From positions 1 to 46,573 of the forward strand of contig FR899689.1 of assembly GCA_000437275.1 (NCBI GenBank): a DNA stretch of 46,573 nt, given 5' to 3'. This DNA is from Clostridium sp. CAG:411 (GTDB lineage Bacteria > Bacillota > Clostridia > Lachnospirales > Lachnospiraceae). The notes under the pieces are model-generated. The model did not search any database. It saw nothing but the letters and a program-made list of their open reading frames with translations, and was not told the origin of the DNA. The translations under genes and the position numbers were made by a program. How positions within the stretch are numbered: position 1 is the first letter of the stretch; every line of letters begins with the position of its first letter. This document shows, one piece after another, positions 25,243 through 33,849 of this stretch.

Positions 25243-26268
25243 TTATACTAATGTAACACCCTTATCGCCAGCTTTGATTTCTCCGACTACATAGCCAGTC
25301 TCTCCAGCGGCCTTGATCAATGTCAATGTCTTATCTACATCGGCAGGATCTACTGCGATCATCATACCAATACCCATGTTATATGTATTGTACATCATCT
25401 CTTCTTCGATATTTCCATCTTTTTGTAACATACCAAAGATTGGAGGAATATCATAACTTCCCTTATTTACTACAGCGTGCATACCTTCTGGTAACATTCT
25501 TGGAATATTTTCATAGAAGCCACCACCTGTAATATGGCTACAAGCCTTAACAGTTACGCCGCCTGCTTTAATTTCTTTCAATGCCTTTACATAAATCTTT
25601 GTTGGTGTAAGTAATGCTTCTCCAAGTGTTCCACCTAATGATTCAAATGGTAAATTCAAATACTGTGACTTAATGGTAAACACTTTACGAACCAATGAGT
25701 ATCCATTACTATGAATACCTGAAGATGCAATACCAATCAATACATCTCCTTCTTTTACATCCTTACCTGTAATCAAATCTTTCTGATCAACCACACCTAC
25801 AGCAAAACCTGCCAAATCATACTCATCGATTGGATAGAAACCTGGCATTTCCGCAGTCTCTCCACCAATCAAAGCTGCTCCGGACTGAATACAACCTTCC
25901 GCAACACCACTGACAATGGTAGCAATCTTTTCTGGTTCATTCTTTCCACATGCAATGTAATCTAAGAAGAATAATGGCTCTCCACCTGCACATGCAATAT
26001 CGTTTACACACATTGCAACACAGTCAATACCAATGGTATCATGCTTATCCATCTCAAATGCAATCTTAAGCTTTGTACCAACGCCATCTGTTCCTGACAC
26101 TAATGTGGGATGTTCCATGTTCTTAAAAGCATCCATAGAAAATGCTCCTGAAAATCCTCCAAGATTTGTCATAACTTCCTTGCGCATTGTCTGCTGTACA
26201 TGTTTCTTCATCAATTCCACTGACTTGTAACCAGCTTCAATGTCCACGCCTGCTTTCTTGTAATCCAT
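25243..26268 (-). CDS. purM: Phosphoribosylformylglycinamidine cyclo-ligase (AIR synthetase)
   Basis: 341-residue PurM, converting FGAM to AIR with ATP. Family motifs present: YKKAGVDIEAG at the start, LVSGTDGVGTKLKIAFE, DCVAMCVNDIACAGGEPLFFLDYIA, GGETAEMPGFY and HITGGGFYENIPRML. It is full length, first in the purMND cluster, with AGGAGG before the ATG and an extended -10 promoter about 85 bases upstream. Confidence 0.97.
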   Translation of the reverse strand: MDYKKAGVDIEAGYKSVELMKKHVQQTMRKEVMTNLGGFSGAFSMDAFKNMEHPTLVSGTDGVGTKLKIAFEMDKHDTIGIDCVAMCVNDIACAGGEPLFFLDYIACGKNEPEKIATIVSGVAEGCIQSGAALIGGETAEMPGFYPIDEYDLAGFAVGVVDQKDLITGKDVKEGDVLIGIASSGIHSNGYSLVRKVFTIKSQYLNLPFESLGGTLGEALLTPTKIYVKALKEIKAGGVTVKACSHITGGGFYENIPRMLPEGMHAVVNKGSYDIPPIFGMLQKDGNIEEEMMYNTYNMGIGMMIAVDPADVDKTLTLIKAAGETGYVVGEIKAGDKGVTLV

Positions 26269-26355
26269 CTTTTATCCTCCTAATCAAATCACGCCGAATG
26301 ACCTGCATTCTGACAGGTGTTCTATTTCTTACTGTTCCCTAAACAGATACATTAT

Positions 26356-26364
26356 ATTATAGCA
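26356..26364 (-). promoter_or_regulatory. Extended -10 promoter of the purMND operon
   Basis: The minus strand reads TGCTATAAT, a TGn-TATAAT element, in the gap between the aminopeptidase gene and purM. A second TATAAT is immediately adjacent (26351-26356). The -35 region is weak. Confidence 0.5.
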
Positions 26365-26391
26365 TAGCTTTCCTAATAAAGAAAGTATTTT

Positions 26392-28536
26392 TTACGGCTC
26401 TGCCATCAATGAATCCAACGGTACATTTAATTCTTCTGTTCCCGGAAGCACAAAACGACCATCCTGAATCAAGGTAGTTTTTTCTCCCATTTTTGTATAT
26501 ACGCTAATCTCCTGCAATTCATCATAAGGAATTGTAATATCTGTATGACAATTAAAATATGCCTTGGTAATATCCGTTTTCCGAAGCAGTGAACAGCTAT
26601 TATCCTTTGCAATAATCTCTTTTCCATCCGGATTATAGAGTCTATTTTCCTCACTCATACTATAACAAGTATCTCCCACTGCAAAATGAGGCCCTGTTTT
26701 TTCTGCAATCAGTATTGGCAACTTATCTGAAATATTATATTTTTTTCCCATCACATATGCCATTGTATTGGTTCCAATTGCAAATTCTCCGATTGGAAGT
26801 GTCTCATGCTGATACAATATATTTTCTTTTATAATTGCCGCATTCTGCTCTGCAATTTCCGAGGTATCCGCCTGCCCATCCTTCGAAAAATTCTTGCAGG
26901 TATATCGTTTTATTTTTCCATCCTCAAATGCTAATTCCAAGTCTTCATATCGCATTCCATTTAAATAAACTTCTGAAACATGCAACAGACCATAGGTTCC
27001 TTCCAATTTAGGGGAGGTAAATACTTCACCTACTGGAATATTAACATCTGCCAGACAGTTTTCAAACAAGGTTTCCTTTTCTGGATTGTTAAGATGCGTA
27101 AGTTGTACAGTTATATCTGTTTTGTTTTTTCCTTTTCCGATTACTTTAACGTAATCCCCTTTGTCCAATACATCAATCATTGCCTGCTGTATGTTTTTGT
27201 ATTGCTCCATATCCAACGTATTTACTTTTACCGTTTCTGCAAAAATTTCTTCAAATTGTTCCCCGATTTCCGGTATTGGATAGGCTATAATTGTAAAACT
27301 GTACTGGTCGCTTGGAATAAATTCATTTACAAGTAAACCAGAATCTCGCTGATATTCCACAGATACTTTTTGCTGTTTTTCCGATAATTTGGGTGCACTT
27401 TCTTTATTGACAGGCTCAAACTTTTTCTCTCCAAAGGTTTCTATTACCGCTGGTCCTGCATATACACTAGCAAGTTTCTCCATCTGCTCATAAGCAAGTC
27501 GAAGATTTACAAGTTTTCGCTCTGCTAAAGGTCTATCCAGATAAATTGCTTGATCAAAACGATGGTCATAGTCGTACTGTCGATTGACACTGGTTCCATA
27601 AAAACCATTTTTGTTTATCTTTTTATGAATACTACTTACCCCAGTACGGTAAAACGTTGGTTCTAAGCCCATTTCACGAAATTGTAATACAGCTTCTCTC
27701 ACAATTCGTTCAAATCCAATCTGATAACGGATATTTACCGTTTTCTTTTTCTTTAAATCAATTCTTGCTGCTTCAAATCCCTTGCGAAATCCTTCTGTAT
27801 AAGTACGTGCCATTTTCTGTATTTTATCAGGAGAAAGTGAATTCAAATACTGTGCCAATTTTATTTCATTGTCACTGATATACTCTCCATATAAGTACAA
27901 ATATCTTAAATCCGTCAAATCCTGTTTCATAATAATATCTGTTGCAAAGGAAAATTCTGGATCAAGCATTTCCCTTACACGAGTAGGAATCGTCACATCA
28001 CAATAATCACTGACATAGTAATAAATTGCCTGTTTCATTTCCTTGCAGGTATTTTCATCTGTATCCTCCAACAAATTAAAAATCTGAATAAACAATTCCA
28101 GACCAATCGTAATATCAAATAGACGTTGTTCAAACGCATATGCTACGCAACCCCGTAATTCTGTATATAAAAAACATAACAAGGGACCATAACTTTCTCC
28201 CAGTTTTTCATTTGCATATACAGGATTGGCGTAACTATTTTCATAGCAGGTACAGTTTTCCTGACTCGAACGTTTCTTCGGAAATAAATCTTCATACAAA
28301 TCAAAATTTATTTGTTTCCATTCATCTAAACCAACATCCTGCCATTCTCCTGCTTCCATCATAGTTATAATATCCCGCACCTGCATCAAAAACTCTGCCG
28401 TCTTTTTAAAATACATTCTAAATTGTGCTGGTATTGTATCTTGCTCATACAAAATTCCTTCAATACGCTCCATTGCCAATTCATAACGTTCTTGCACCTG
28501 GCTATTCTTTTCTTTTACTATATCCATATAAGACAT
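26392..28536 (-). CDS. M29-family metallo-aminopeptidase with long N-terminal extension
   Basis: 714-residue protein. The C-terminal part (from about residue 330) is an M29 (thermophilic aminopeptidase, AmpS/AmpT-type) domain. All five expected metal ligands are visible: Glu504 in PVGEVFTSPKL, Glu584 in LPIGEFAIGTN, His617 in TGPHFAVGD, and His664/Asp666 in CHTDITIP. Classical M29 enzymes are about 400 residues, so the first 300 or so residues are extra. They are mostly helical and charged, with no signal peptide, so the enzyme is cytosolic. The expected activity is removal of N-terminal residues from peptides using two divalent metals. The start has GGAGG seven bases upstream. It is the last gene of a thioesterase-aminopeptidase pair. 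Confidence 0.8.
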   Translation of the reverse strand: MSYMDIVKEKNSQVQERYELAMERIEGILYEQDTIPAQFRMYFKKTAEFLMQVRDIITMMEAGEWQDVGLDEWKQINFDLYEDLFPKKRSSQENCTCYENSYANPVYANEKLGESYGPLLCFLYTELRGCVAYAFEQRLFDITIGLELFIQIFNLLEDTDENTCKEMKQAIYYYVSDYCDVTIPTRVREMLDPEFSFATDIIMKQDLTDLRYLYLYGEYISDNEIKLAQYLNSLSPDKIQKMARTYTEGFRKGFEAARIDLKKKKTVNIRYQIGFERIVREAVLQFREMGLEPTFYRTGVSSIHKKINKNGFYGTSVNRQYDYDHRFDQAIYLDRPLAERKLVNLRLAYEQMEKLASVYAGPAVIETFGEKKFEPVNKESAPKLSEKQQKVSVEYQRDSGLLVNEFIPSDQYSFTIIAYPIPEIGEQFEEIFAETVKVNTLDMEQYKNIQQAMIDVLDKGDYVKVIGKGKNKTDITVQLTHLNNPEKETLFENCLADVNIPVGEVFTSPKLEGTYGLLHVSEVYLNGMRYEDLELAFEDGKIKRYTCKNFSKDGQADTSEIAEQNAAIIKENILYQHETLPIGEFAIGTNTMAYVMGKKYNISDKLPILIAEKTGPHFAVGDTCYSMSEENRLYNPDGKEIIAKDNSCSLLRKTDITKAYFNCHTDITIPYDELQEISVYTKMGEKTTLIQDGRFVLPGTEELNVPLDSLMAEP

Positions 28537-28565
28537 GGATTCACCTCCTAACCTTTATTGTTCTT

Positions 28566-29018
28566 TTATTGTTCTTTTTTTCTTCTATCTAATGCCTCTC
28601 TATCCTGCTCCGCTGCACTTTTAAATTTTTCGTAAATTTGTGGATATCCTTTCCGCAATCGTATTGGAGACAAGTTTTTATCTACAAAACAGTGTTTGCT
28701 GGTAGCCGTCGCATGAAGTTCTCCTGTCTCTTTGTTTCGTATTTCATAACACATAGAAAATTTTACTGGCGAAAAGCTATCAATCCATTGCTGTACTACA
28801 ATTGTATCTCCATAAACGATTGATTTTTTATACTCTACAGATACTCCTAATACCGGAATTAAAATTCCCTGTTCTTCCACATATCGATAGGGTAAACCGA
28901 ATTGTTCCATATAATAAAGTCTTGCTTCCTCTAAATAACGAACATAGTTTGAATGATGTATAATTGCCATCTGATCTGTTTCATAATAATTCGTTTTTCT
29001 TTCATATGGTTCTATCAC
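28566..29018 (-). CDS. Hotdog-fold acyl-CoA thioesterase (YbgC/FadM-like)
   Basis: 150-residue 4-hydroxybenzoyl-CoA-thioesterase-like protein. The family motif YYETDQMAIIHHSNYVRYLEEAR contains the catalytic-type Asp and the HHxNY segment; the rest shows a single hotdog fold (VEYKKSIVYGDTIVVQQW). It probably hydrolyses an acyl-CoA or acyl-ACP; the substrate is unknown. Start codon GTG with AGGAGA about 10 bases upstream. It lies between dut and the aminopeptidase gene, 29 bases from the latter. Confidence 0.85.
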   Translation of the reverse strand: MIEPYERKTNYYETDQMAIIHHSNYVRYLEEARLYYMEQFGLPYRYVEEQGILIPVLGVSVEYKKSIVYGDTIVVQQWIDSFSPVKFSMCYEIRNKETGELHATATSKHCFVDKNLSPIRLRKGYPQIYEKFKSAAEQDREALDRRKKEQ

Positions 29019-29056
29019 TTTCCCACATCTCCTTTATTCAACCACTAAATTAGCCA

Positions 29057-29503
29057 TTAACATCTTCCTGTAGAACCAAATCCTGCTTCTCCACGAGCTG
29101 TATCATTTAGTTCCTCCACAGTAGTATACTGTGCTGTCAGATATGGTGTTAATATCAATTGTGCCACACGTTCTTTTGGTTCAATGGTAGCAGCTTCTTT
29201 GCTATGGTTATGCAATGGAACCATGATTTCTCCTCTATAATCGGCATCAATCACGCCTACCTTGTTGGCAGGTGCCAATCCTTTCTTTGTAGCAAGTCCA
29301 CTTCTGGCATAGACAAGTCCTGCATATCCTACTGGAATTTCCATGGCAATCCCTGTTTTTACAAGATAGATTTCTCCAGGATTTATCGTTACCGCCTCTT
29401 CTAAGCACGCATATAAGTCTGCACCTGCCGCATAATCACTTCCATAGGTTGGAACAATTGCCTCCTCATGTAATTTTTTTACATTTACAATCTGTTTTTC
29501 CAT
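29057..29503 (-). CDS. dut: dUTP diphosphatase (dUTPase)
   Basis: Trimeric all-beta dUTPase of 148 residues with all five motifs: AAGADLYA (I), YARSGLATKKG (II), GVIDADYRGEI (III, the catalytic Asp and the Tyr that stacks on uracil), ERVAQLIL (IV) and the C-terminal arm GEAGFGSTGR (V). It hydrolyses dUTP to dUMP, keeping uracil out of DNA and feeding thymidylate synthesis. Its proximity to nrdG and nrdD makes a small deoxynucleotide-metabolism neighbourhood. AAAGGAG precedes the ATG. Confidence 0.96.
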   Translation of the reverse strand: MEKQIVNVKKLHEEAIVPTYGSDYAAGADLYACLEEAVTINPGEIYLVKTGIAMEIPVGYAGLVYARSGLATKKGLAPANKVGVIDADYRGEIMVPLHNHSKEAATIEPKERVAQLILTPYLTAQYTTVEELNDTARGEAGFGSTGRC

Positions 29504-29591
29504 ATTTTGTTATCTCCTTTTCTTAGCGCATTTAAAATACGCCATCTCTTACTTTTATCTGTATAAATTTCAAATATAAACAAGTTACTTT

Positions 29592-30128
29592 TTATAATGT
29601 ATCTTTTGTTAAGTCATACTCTACAATTCTATTTTCCTTCAAAGACTCCTGTACAAGAATCGTACGCTGATTGGCAGAACCCTTAAATCTCAATCCCAAG
29701 TCCTTTTGCTCCTCAATATATTCTCCGTCTACCAAAACATCTATATAACTCATAAATTCCTTTGTATACGGGCATTCTTCCCACATTTTTCCTTGGATAT
29801 CCTCATCAAAGAGATAGCCAGTAAAACACCAAATTGTCTTTTCAGGGAACCGTTCTTTTATCTTTCGCAACAAAGGCAATAAGCCCTCCTGATTTTCCGG
29901 TTCCAACGGGTCTCCTCCAAGAAGTGTAATTCCCTTAATATAATCCGGCTTTAAATATTCTAATATTTCCTCCTCTGTATGAACAGTAAAAGGACTTCCA
30001 TATTTAAAATTCCAGGTTTCTGGATTAAAACAATTTTTACATCTGTGGGTGCATCCGCTCACAAACAAAGAAACTCGAACTCCTGGTCCATTTGCCACAT
30101 CTACGCGCTTAATCTCTGCATAATTCAT
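29592..30128 (-). CDS. nrdG: Anaerobic ribonucleoside-triphosphate reductase activating protein
   Basis: Radical-SAM enzyme of 178 residues that places the glycyl radical on NrdD. The start at ATG 30128 (MNYAEIKR) has GGAGG nine bases upstream; an in-frame ATG at 30164 is less likely. The [4Fe-4S] ligands are Cys26, Cys30 and Cys33 in SGCTHRCKNCF, close to the N-terminus as in the family. ITLLGGDPLEPENQ and WCFTGYLFDE are further family features. It is separated from nrdD by about 1.2 kb holding an orphan gene and a gene remnant. In most Clostridia nrdD and nrdG are adjacent. Confidence 0.95.
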   Translation of the reverse strand: MNYAEIKRVDVANGPGVRVSLFVSGCTHRCKNCFNPETWNFKYGSPFTVHTEEEILEYLKPDYIKGITLLGGDPLEPENQEGLLPLLRKIKERFPEKTIWCFTGYLFDEDIQGKMWEECPYTKEFMSYIDVLVDGEYIEEQKDLGLRFKGSANQRTILVQESLKENRIVEYDLTKDTL

Positions 30129-30281
30129 AGCTACCTGCCTCCAATTATCCTGCATCCCTTTCACTATACCGCATAAAACAACTTGCTGTGAGGATGCAAC
30201 TACATACGATTATCTTTCGTATTCTATGAACAAGTTTAACACACCGCATTTTACTTATCAACTCGAAAGCCCAAAAAGAAA

Positions 30282-30304
30282 GACACTTCAACCATTGAAA
30301 TGTC
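30282..30304 (-). terminator. Rho-independent terminator upstream of nrdG
   Basis: A GACATTTCAA/TTGAAGTGTC stem (one G-U pair) with a 3-4 base loop is followed by a T-rich run on the minus strand. It ends transcription coming from the remnant gene, so nrdG needs its own promoter. Confidence 0.75.
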
Positions 30305-30334
30305 TTCCTTCTTGTTTATTATTTCTTCTTTATT

Positions 30335-30568
30335 CTATTTTACAATCACTTTTTTCACTGTTTTTGCTATGGTTGTTCCTATGGCATCTTTTACCGTTAC
30401 TACAATCTTATATTTTCCAACTTTCGTTGCTTTCCAATTATAAGAGGTAATACCTTCTGCATATTTTTTGGAAGCTACCATTTTATTCTTGCTATTATAA
30501 ACTTCATATTTATAATAATATACTCCTACTCCATCCATCAGTACAACATTCTCCCATCTAAGCAGGTT
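30335..30568 (-). pseudogene. Remnant of a surface-protein gene (C-terminal Ig/three-Tyr-like repeat)
   Basis: The open frame from 30568 to 30335 encodes a C-terminal beta-sandwich piece: LRWENVVLMDGVG, YYYKYEVYNSKNKMVASK, YNWKATKVGKYKIVVTVKDA, ending KKVIVK. Such domains form the tails of large secreted proteins in this group. An ATG inside it (30538) would give 67 residues, but there is no signal peptide, no spaced ribosome site, and the fold would be incomplete. The stop codon just upstream (30569-30571) and a neighbouring frame reading MSKTVEPA suggest a frameshifted, decayed 3' end. A terminator follows. A short functional gene cannot be excluded. Confidence 0.4.
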
Positions 30569-30653
30569 CTACTGTCTTACTCATATTGTAATCACCTAGC
30601 AATAACAGGGATGCCTCCAGCAAATGATTTCCTGCTGAATTATACTTTATCAA

Positions 30654-30691
30654 AAAAGCGTATATACCGCTACACAGGCATATACGCTTTT
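30654..30691. terminator. Terminator after the orphan gene downstream of nrdD
   Basis: An AAAAGCGTATA/TATACGCTTTT inverted repeat with a 16-base loop continues into a further TTTATCAAA/TTTGATAAA pairing. It runs into TTTTTT on the minus strand, 21 bases past the orphan ORF's stop. Confidence 0.8.
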
Positions 30692-30711
30692 CTTTGATAA
30701 ATTCAATTATC

Positions 30712-31230
30712 CTACAACACTTTAAAGTTAAATTTCGCCTTCGTACTCTGAATTGCTTTTCGTACAGAACATTTCTGAAATTCGCCTTTTTCATACTGTT
30801 CCATCATCCATTGTACATCATACTGTGTTGCCAATTCACTGCCATCTATCCCATCCAAGAATTTCCATTGCATAAGCACATATCCCAACCAATAGGATAC
30901 TTCCTCCAACTCTGTCTGCTCCTGTTCTAGATGCTGCATCCGCTTTCCCTGCCCTATCATTTCGTTGTCAAAGGCAGCTAAAATATGGTACGGCGACCGA
31001 CTATAAGCGGAAAGCATTTGCTCAAAATATGCAAAAATGTCACTACCAAGAAATGCATTGACAAAAGGAACAAAGTCATAACGGCACTCTACTGCATATT
31101 GAAATGTTTTTCCTATAATATCTGCGTAACCATTATATAAAAACTCCTTCTCATCTTGGGAATAATCATACTCATAACGCATAATATGCATCCACTGTTG
31201 AAATGGAATATCTATACTTTTCCCTTTCAT
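30712..31230 (-). CDS. Uncharacterised cytosolic protein encoded after nrdD
   Basis: 172-residue soluble protein, not recognised. It is mostly helical, acidic and rich in aromatic residues. It has no signal peptide, membrane segment or metal-binding cysteine cluster. A conspicuous segment around residues 115-130 reads SYWLGYVLMQWKFLDG, followed by ATQYDVQWMMEQYEKG. This Y-W-x-G-Y pattern loosely recalls uncharacterised clostridial toxin-antitoxin-like proteins, but that is recall only. It begins 83 bases downstream of the nrdD stop and ends at a strong terminator, so it is probably co-transcribed with nrdD under the NrdR-like boxes. Confidence 0.6.
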   Translation of the reverse strand: MKGKSIDIPFQQWMHIMRYEYDYSQDEKEFLYNGYADIIGKTFQYAVECRYDFVPFVNAFLGSDIFAYFEQMLSAYSRSPYHILAAFDNEMIGQGKRMQHLEQEQTELEEVSYWLGYVLMQWKFLDGIDGSELATQYDVQWMMEQYEKGEFQKCSVRKAIQSTKAKFNFKVL

Positions 31231-31313
31231 TTTTCATCACTTCTTTCAATGTAAATTAACATGGGCATAACCTAAATTTTATGAATAAAATACGAAAAAT
31301 ACTTTTCTTTCTT

Positions 31314-33443
31314 TTACAAATGCAAGGTTCTTTCCGAAATTTCCTTTGTCTTACCTACATTCCAGAAATTTTCTCCCAAATATCCACAAGTTCTTCTGGT
31401 TACGTTCATCTTATTCTGATCCTTGTTGCCACACTGTGGACACTCCCATTCCAAATTGTCATTGATAATGATTTCTCCATCAAAACCACATACATGACAA
31501 TAATCTGATTTTGTATTAAACTCTGCATATTGAATGTTATCATAAATAAACTTGACAACATCTTCTAACGCTTCTAGATTATTACGCATATTAGGAATTT
31601 CCACATAAGAAATCGCTCCGCCAGAAGAAATCACCTGGAACTGACTTTCAAATGAAAACTTACTAAAAGCATCTATCTTCTCACGGACATCCACATGATA
31701 TGAGTTTGTGTAATATCCTTTATCTGTAATATCTGGAATAATTCCAAACTTTTCTGCATCAATACGTGCAAAACGATAACACAAGGATTCTGCAGGTGTT
31801 CCATATAATGCAAACGCAATTCCTGTGGATTCTTTCCAATCATCTGTAGCACGACGTAATCGCTCCATCACACGTCTGGCAAATTCAATTCCACCCGGCT
31901 CTGTATGACTATGACCAGTCATAATCTTTGTCACCTCGTAAAGACCGATATATCCCAAAGATAAGGTAGAATAGCCACCATGTAACAGTTTATCAATTGT
32001 CTCGCCTTTTTTCAATCGTGCAATCGCACCATACTGCCAATGAATTGGGCTTACATCTGACAAAGTACCTTCCAACGCTTTATGTCTGCACAATAATGCT
32101 TCAAAACATAACGATAAACGAACCTCTAATAATCTCCAAAATTCTTCTTCATTTCCAGCCGCAAGAATACCAATCTGTGGCAGATTGATACTGACAACTC
32201 CCTGATTGAAACGACCCTCGAATTTATAATTTCCATGTTCATCCTTCCATGGAGATAAAAAGCTACGACATCCCATTGGTCCAAATACATTTCCTTCGTA
32301 ATTCTCACGCATCTTTTTTGCAGAAATATAATCTGGATACATACGTTTTGCCGAACACTTTACAGCAAGCTTGGTAATATAATCATATTTACCACCCTTT
32401 AGGCAGTTATGCTCATCTAACACATATACAAGCTTAGGGAACGCAGGTGTTACATATACACCTTTTTCATTTTTAATTCCTTCCAGACGTTGTCTAAGAA
32501 TCTCCTCAATAATCATCGCATTTTCTTCAATATATGGATCATCTTCTTCCAAATTTAAGAATAATGTAACAAATGGTGACTGTCCGTTTGTAGTCATCAA
32601 TGTGTTAATCTGATACTGAATTGTCTGCACACCAGATTTTAATTCGTCCTGCAATCTGTCATCTACAAACTGTTCAATCAATTCATCTGAAATCTTTCCT
32701 TTATACTTTTCTATATAGTGTTTTAAATATTTATCATGACTCTTTCTTAAATATTTTCCAAGGTGTTTAATATCTACTGTTTGTCCACCATACTGGCTAC
32801 TTGCAACCGCAGATATGATCTGTGTCATAACAGTACAGGCAACCTGAAAACTCTTAGGTGACTCTATTAGTTTTCCATTCATAACAGTTCCATTTTCCAA
32901 CATATCTCCAAGATTAATCAGACAGCAGTTAAAAATAGACTGTAAAAAATAATCCGAATCATGAAAATGCAATACCCCTTCTTCATGTGCCTTAGCAATC
33001 TTTTCTGGCAAAAGCATACGTTTTGTCAAATCTTTTGATACTTCTCCTGCAATTAAGTCTCTCTGTGTAGAAGCAATGACTGCATTTTTATTTGAATTTT
33101 CTTCCATTACATCTTTATTGTTATTTCGAATCAAGCTCATAATGGAATTATCTGTAGTATTTGATTTTCTAACCAGTTCTCTGGAATAACGATATACAAT
33201 ATATGTTTTTGCAAGTACAAACTTTCCTGCTGCCATAAGCTTTTGCTCAATGATATCCTGGATTTCTTCTACTTGGATTGTCTCATCTTTCATTCTGCTC
33301 TCAATGGCAGCCACAATCCCCTCAATATCCCCCATGGAGATTCTCTCTGCATCATCTACCTCTATATTTGCTTTACGAATTGCAACAATAATCTTATTTC
33401 TGTCATAATTCACTAAATTCCCATCTCGTTTGACTACCTGCAT
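31314..33443 (-). CDS. nrdD: Anaerobic (class III) ribonucleoside-triphosphate reductase
   Basis: 709-residue glycyl-radical enzyme making dNTPs without oxygen. An N-terminal ATP-cone domain (about 1-95, MQVVKRDGNLVNYDRNKI) gives allosteric control by ATP/dATP. The barrel contains the conserved active-site region. The C-terminal zinc site has Cys649, Cys652, Cys668 and Cys671, and the radical site is Gly687 within RRTCGYLGE. It is full length and intact. AAAGGA lies nine bases before the ATG. The promoter overlaps an NrdR-box-like site, so expression should fall when dATP is high. The activating enzyme NrdG is encoded 1.2 kb downstream. Confidence 0.97.
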   Translation of the reverse strand: MQVVKRDGNLVNYDRNKIIVAIRKANIEVDDAERISMGDIEGIVAAIESRMKDETIQVEEIQDIIEQKLMAAGKFVLAKTYIVYRYSRELVRKSNTTDNSIMSLIRNNNKDVMEENSNKNAVIASTQRDLIAGEVSKDLTKRMLLPEKIAKAHEEGVLHFHDSDYFLQSIFNCCLINLGDMLENGTVMNGKLIESPKSFQVACTVMTQIISAVASSQYGGQTVDIKHLGKYLRKSHDKYLKHYIEKYKGKISDELIEQFVDDRLQDELKSGVQTIQYQINTLMTTNGQSPFVTLFLNLEEDDPYIEENAMIIEEILRQRLEGIKNEKGVYVTPAFPKLVYVLDEHNCLKGGKYDYITKLAVKCSAKRMYPDYISAKKMRENYEGNVFGPMGCRSFLSPWKDEHGNYKFEGRFNQGVVSINLPQIGILAAGNEEEFWRLLEVRLSLCFEALLCRHKALEGTLSDVSPIHWQYGAIARLKKGETIDKLLHGGYSTLSLGYIGLYEVTKIMTGHSHTEPGGIEFARRVMERLRRATDDWKESTGIAFALYGTPAESLCYRFARIDAEKFGIIPDITDKGYYTNSYHVDVREKIDAFSKFSFESQFQVISSGGAISYVEIPNMRNNLEALEDVVKFIYDNIQYAEFNTKSDYCHVCGFDGEIIINDNLEWECPQCGNKDQNKMNVTRRTCGYLGENFWNVGKTKEISERTLHL

Positions 33444-33482
33444 TTGTTCTCATCCTTTCCCACTAATCTAAAAACTTTCCCC

Positions 33483-33511
33483 ATTATAGCACACCACACA
33501 GGTATTGTCTA
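33483..33511 (-). promoter_or_regulatory. nrdD promoter
   Basis: The minus strand has TAGACA (33506-33511), 17 bases, then TATAAT (33483-33488), the latter preceded by TGC to form an extended -10. It is one of the best promoters in the window. Its -35 overlaps the proximal NrdR-like box. Confidence 0.75.
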
Positions 33512-33555
33512 CAATATCTTGTGTTACCTTTTTTATCCAAAACAATATCTTGTAT
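33509..33555 (-). promoter_or_regulatory. Tandem NrdR-box-like operators upstream of nrdD
   Basis: The core ACAAGATATTGT occurs twice on the minus strand, at 33511-33522 and 33542-33553. Expanded to 16 bases, the boxes cover 33509-33524 (ACACAAGATATTGTAG) and 33540-33555. They are 31 bases apart, i.e. 16-base boxes with a 15-base spacer, the arrangement known for NrdR. The proximal box overlaps the -35 element. Confidence 0.75.
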
Positions 33556-33849
33556 TTGTGCTTGCAATTTTTTTTTTCGTTGTTCCAATGCTATTTTCTG
33601 CTAATTTCAGCAGATTTGCCTGTTGTTCTTTTGGAAAATATTGCCTTTCTTTTTTTTAGAAATTCGTTCTTTTTCACAATTGCGTTTGGGATTGCTTGTC
33701 CCAACTTTGTAAATTATTTTGAGTTATTTTTTCAGATTTTTTTCATAAATTATATAAAGCATTTTTTTATTCTTCATACGGTACAAACGTATTTTACATC
33801 ATAGCTGCACACACTATTACTCATAATAAAGAAAGGAGGTTGCTTCCCA
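33556..33849. other. Intergenic region between the divergent nrdD and FMN-binding-like genes
   Basis: AT-rich with long T-runs on plus and no gene. Beyond the NrdR-like boxes it contains two short inverted repeats: TTGGGA-N7-TCCCAA at 33686-33704 and ATACG-N7-CGTAT at 33776-33792. The second lies 58 bases before the plus-strand gene and could be an operator. No convincing plus-strand promoter was identified. Confidence 0.4.

Noticed and set aside
30558..30794. A 78-codon minus-strand frame overlapping the orphan ORF's 3' end
   Set aside because: It runs through a strong terminator and out of frame over the 172-residue gene. Only its last part may be a decayed remnant, noted elsewhere.
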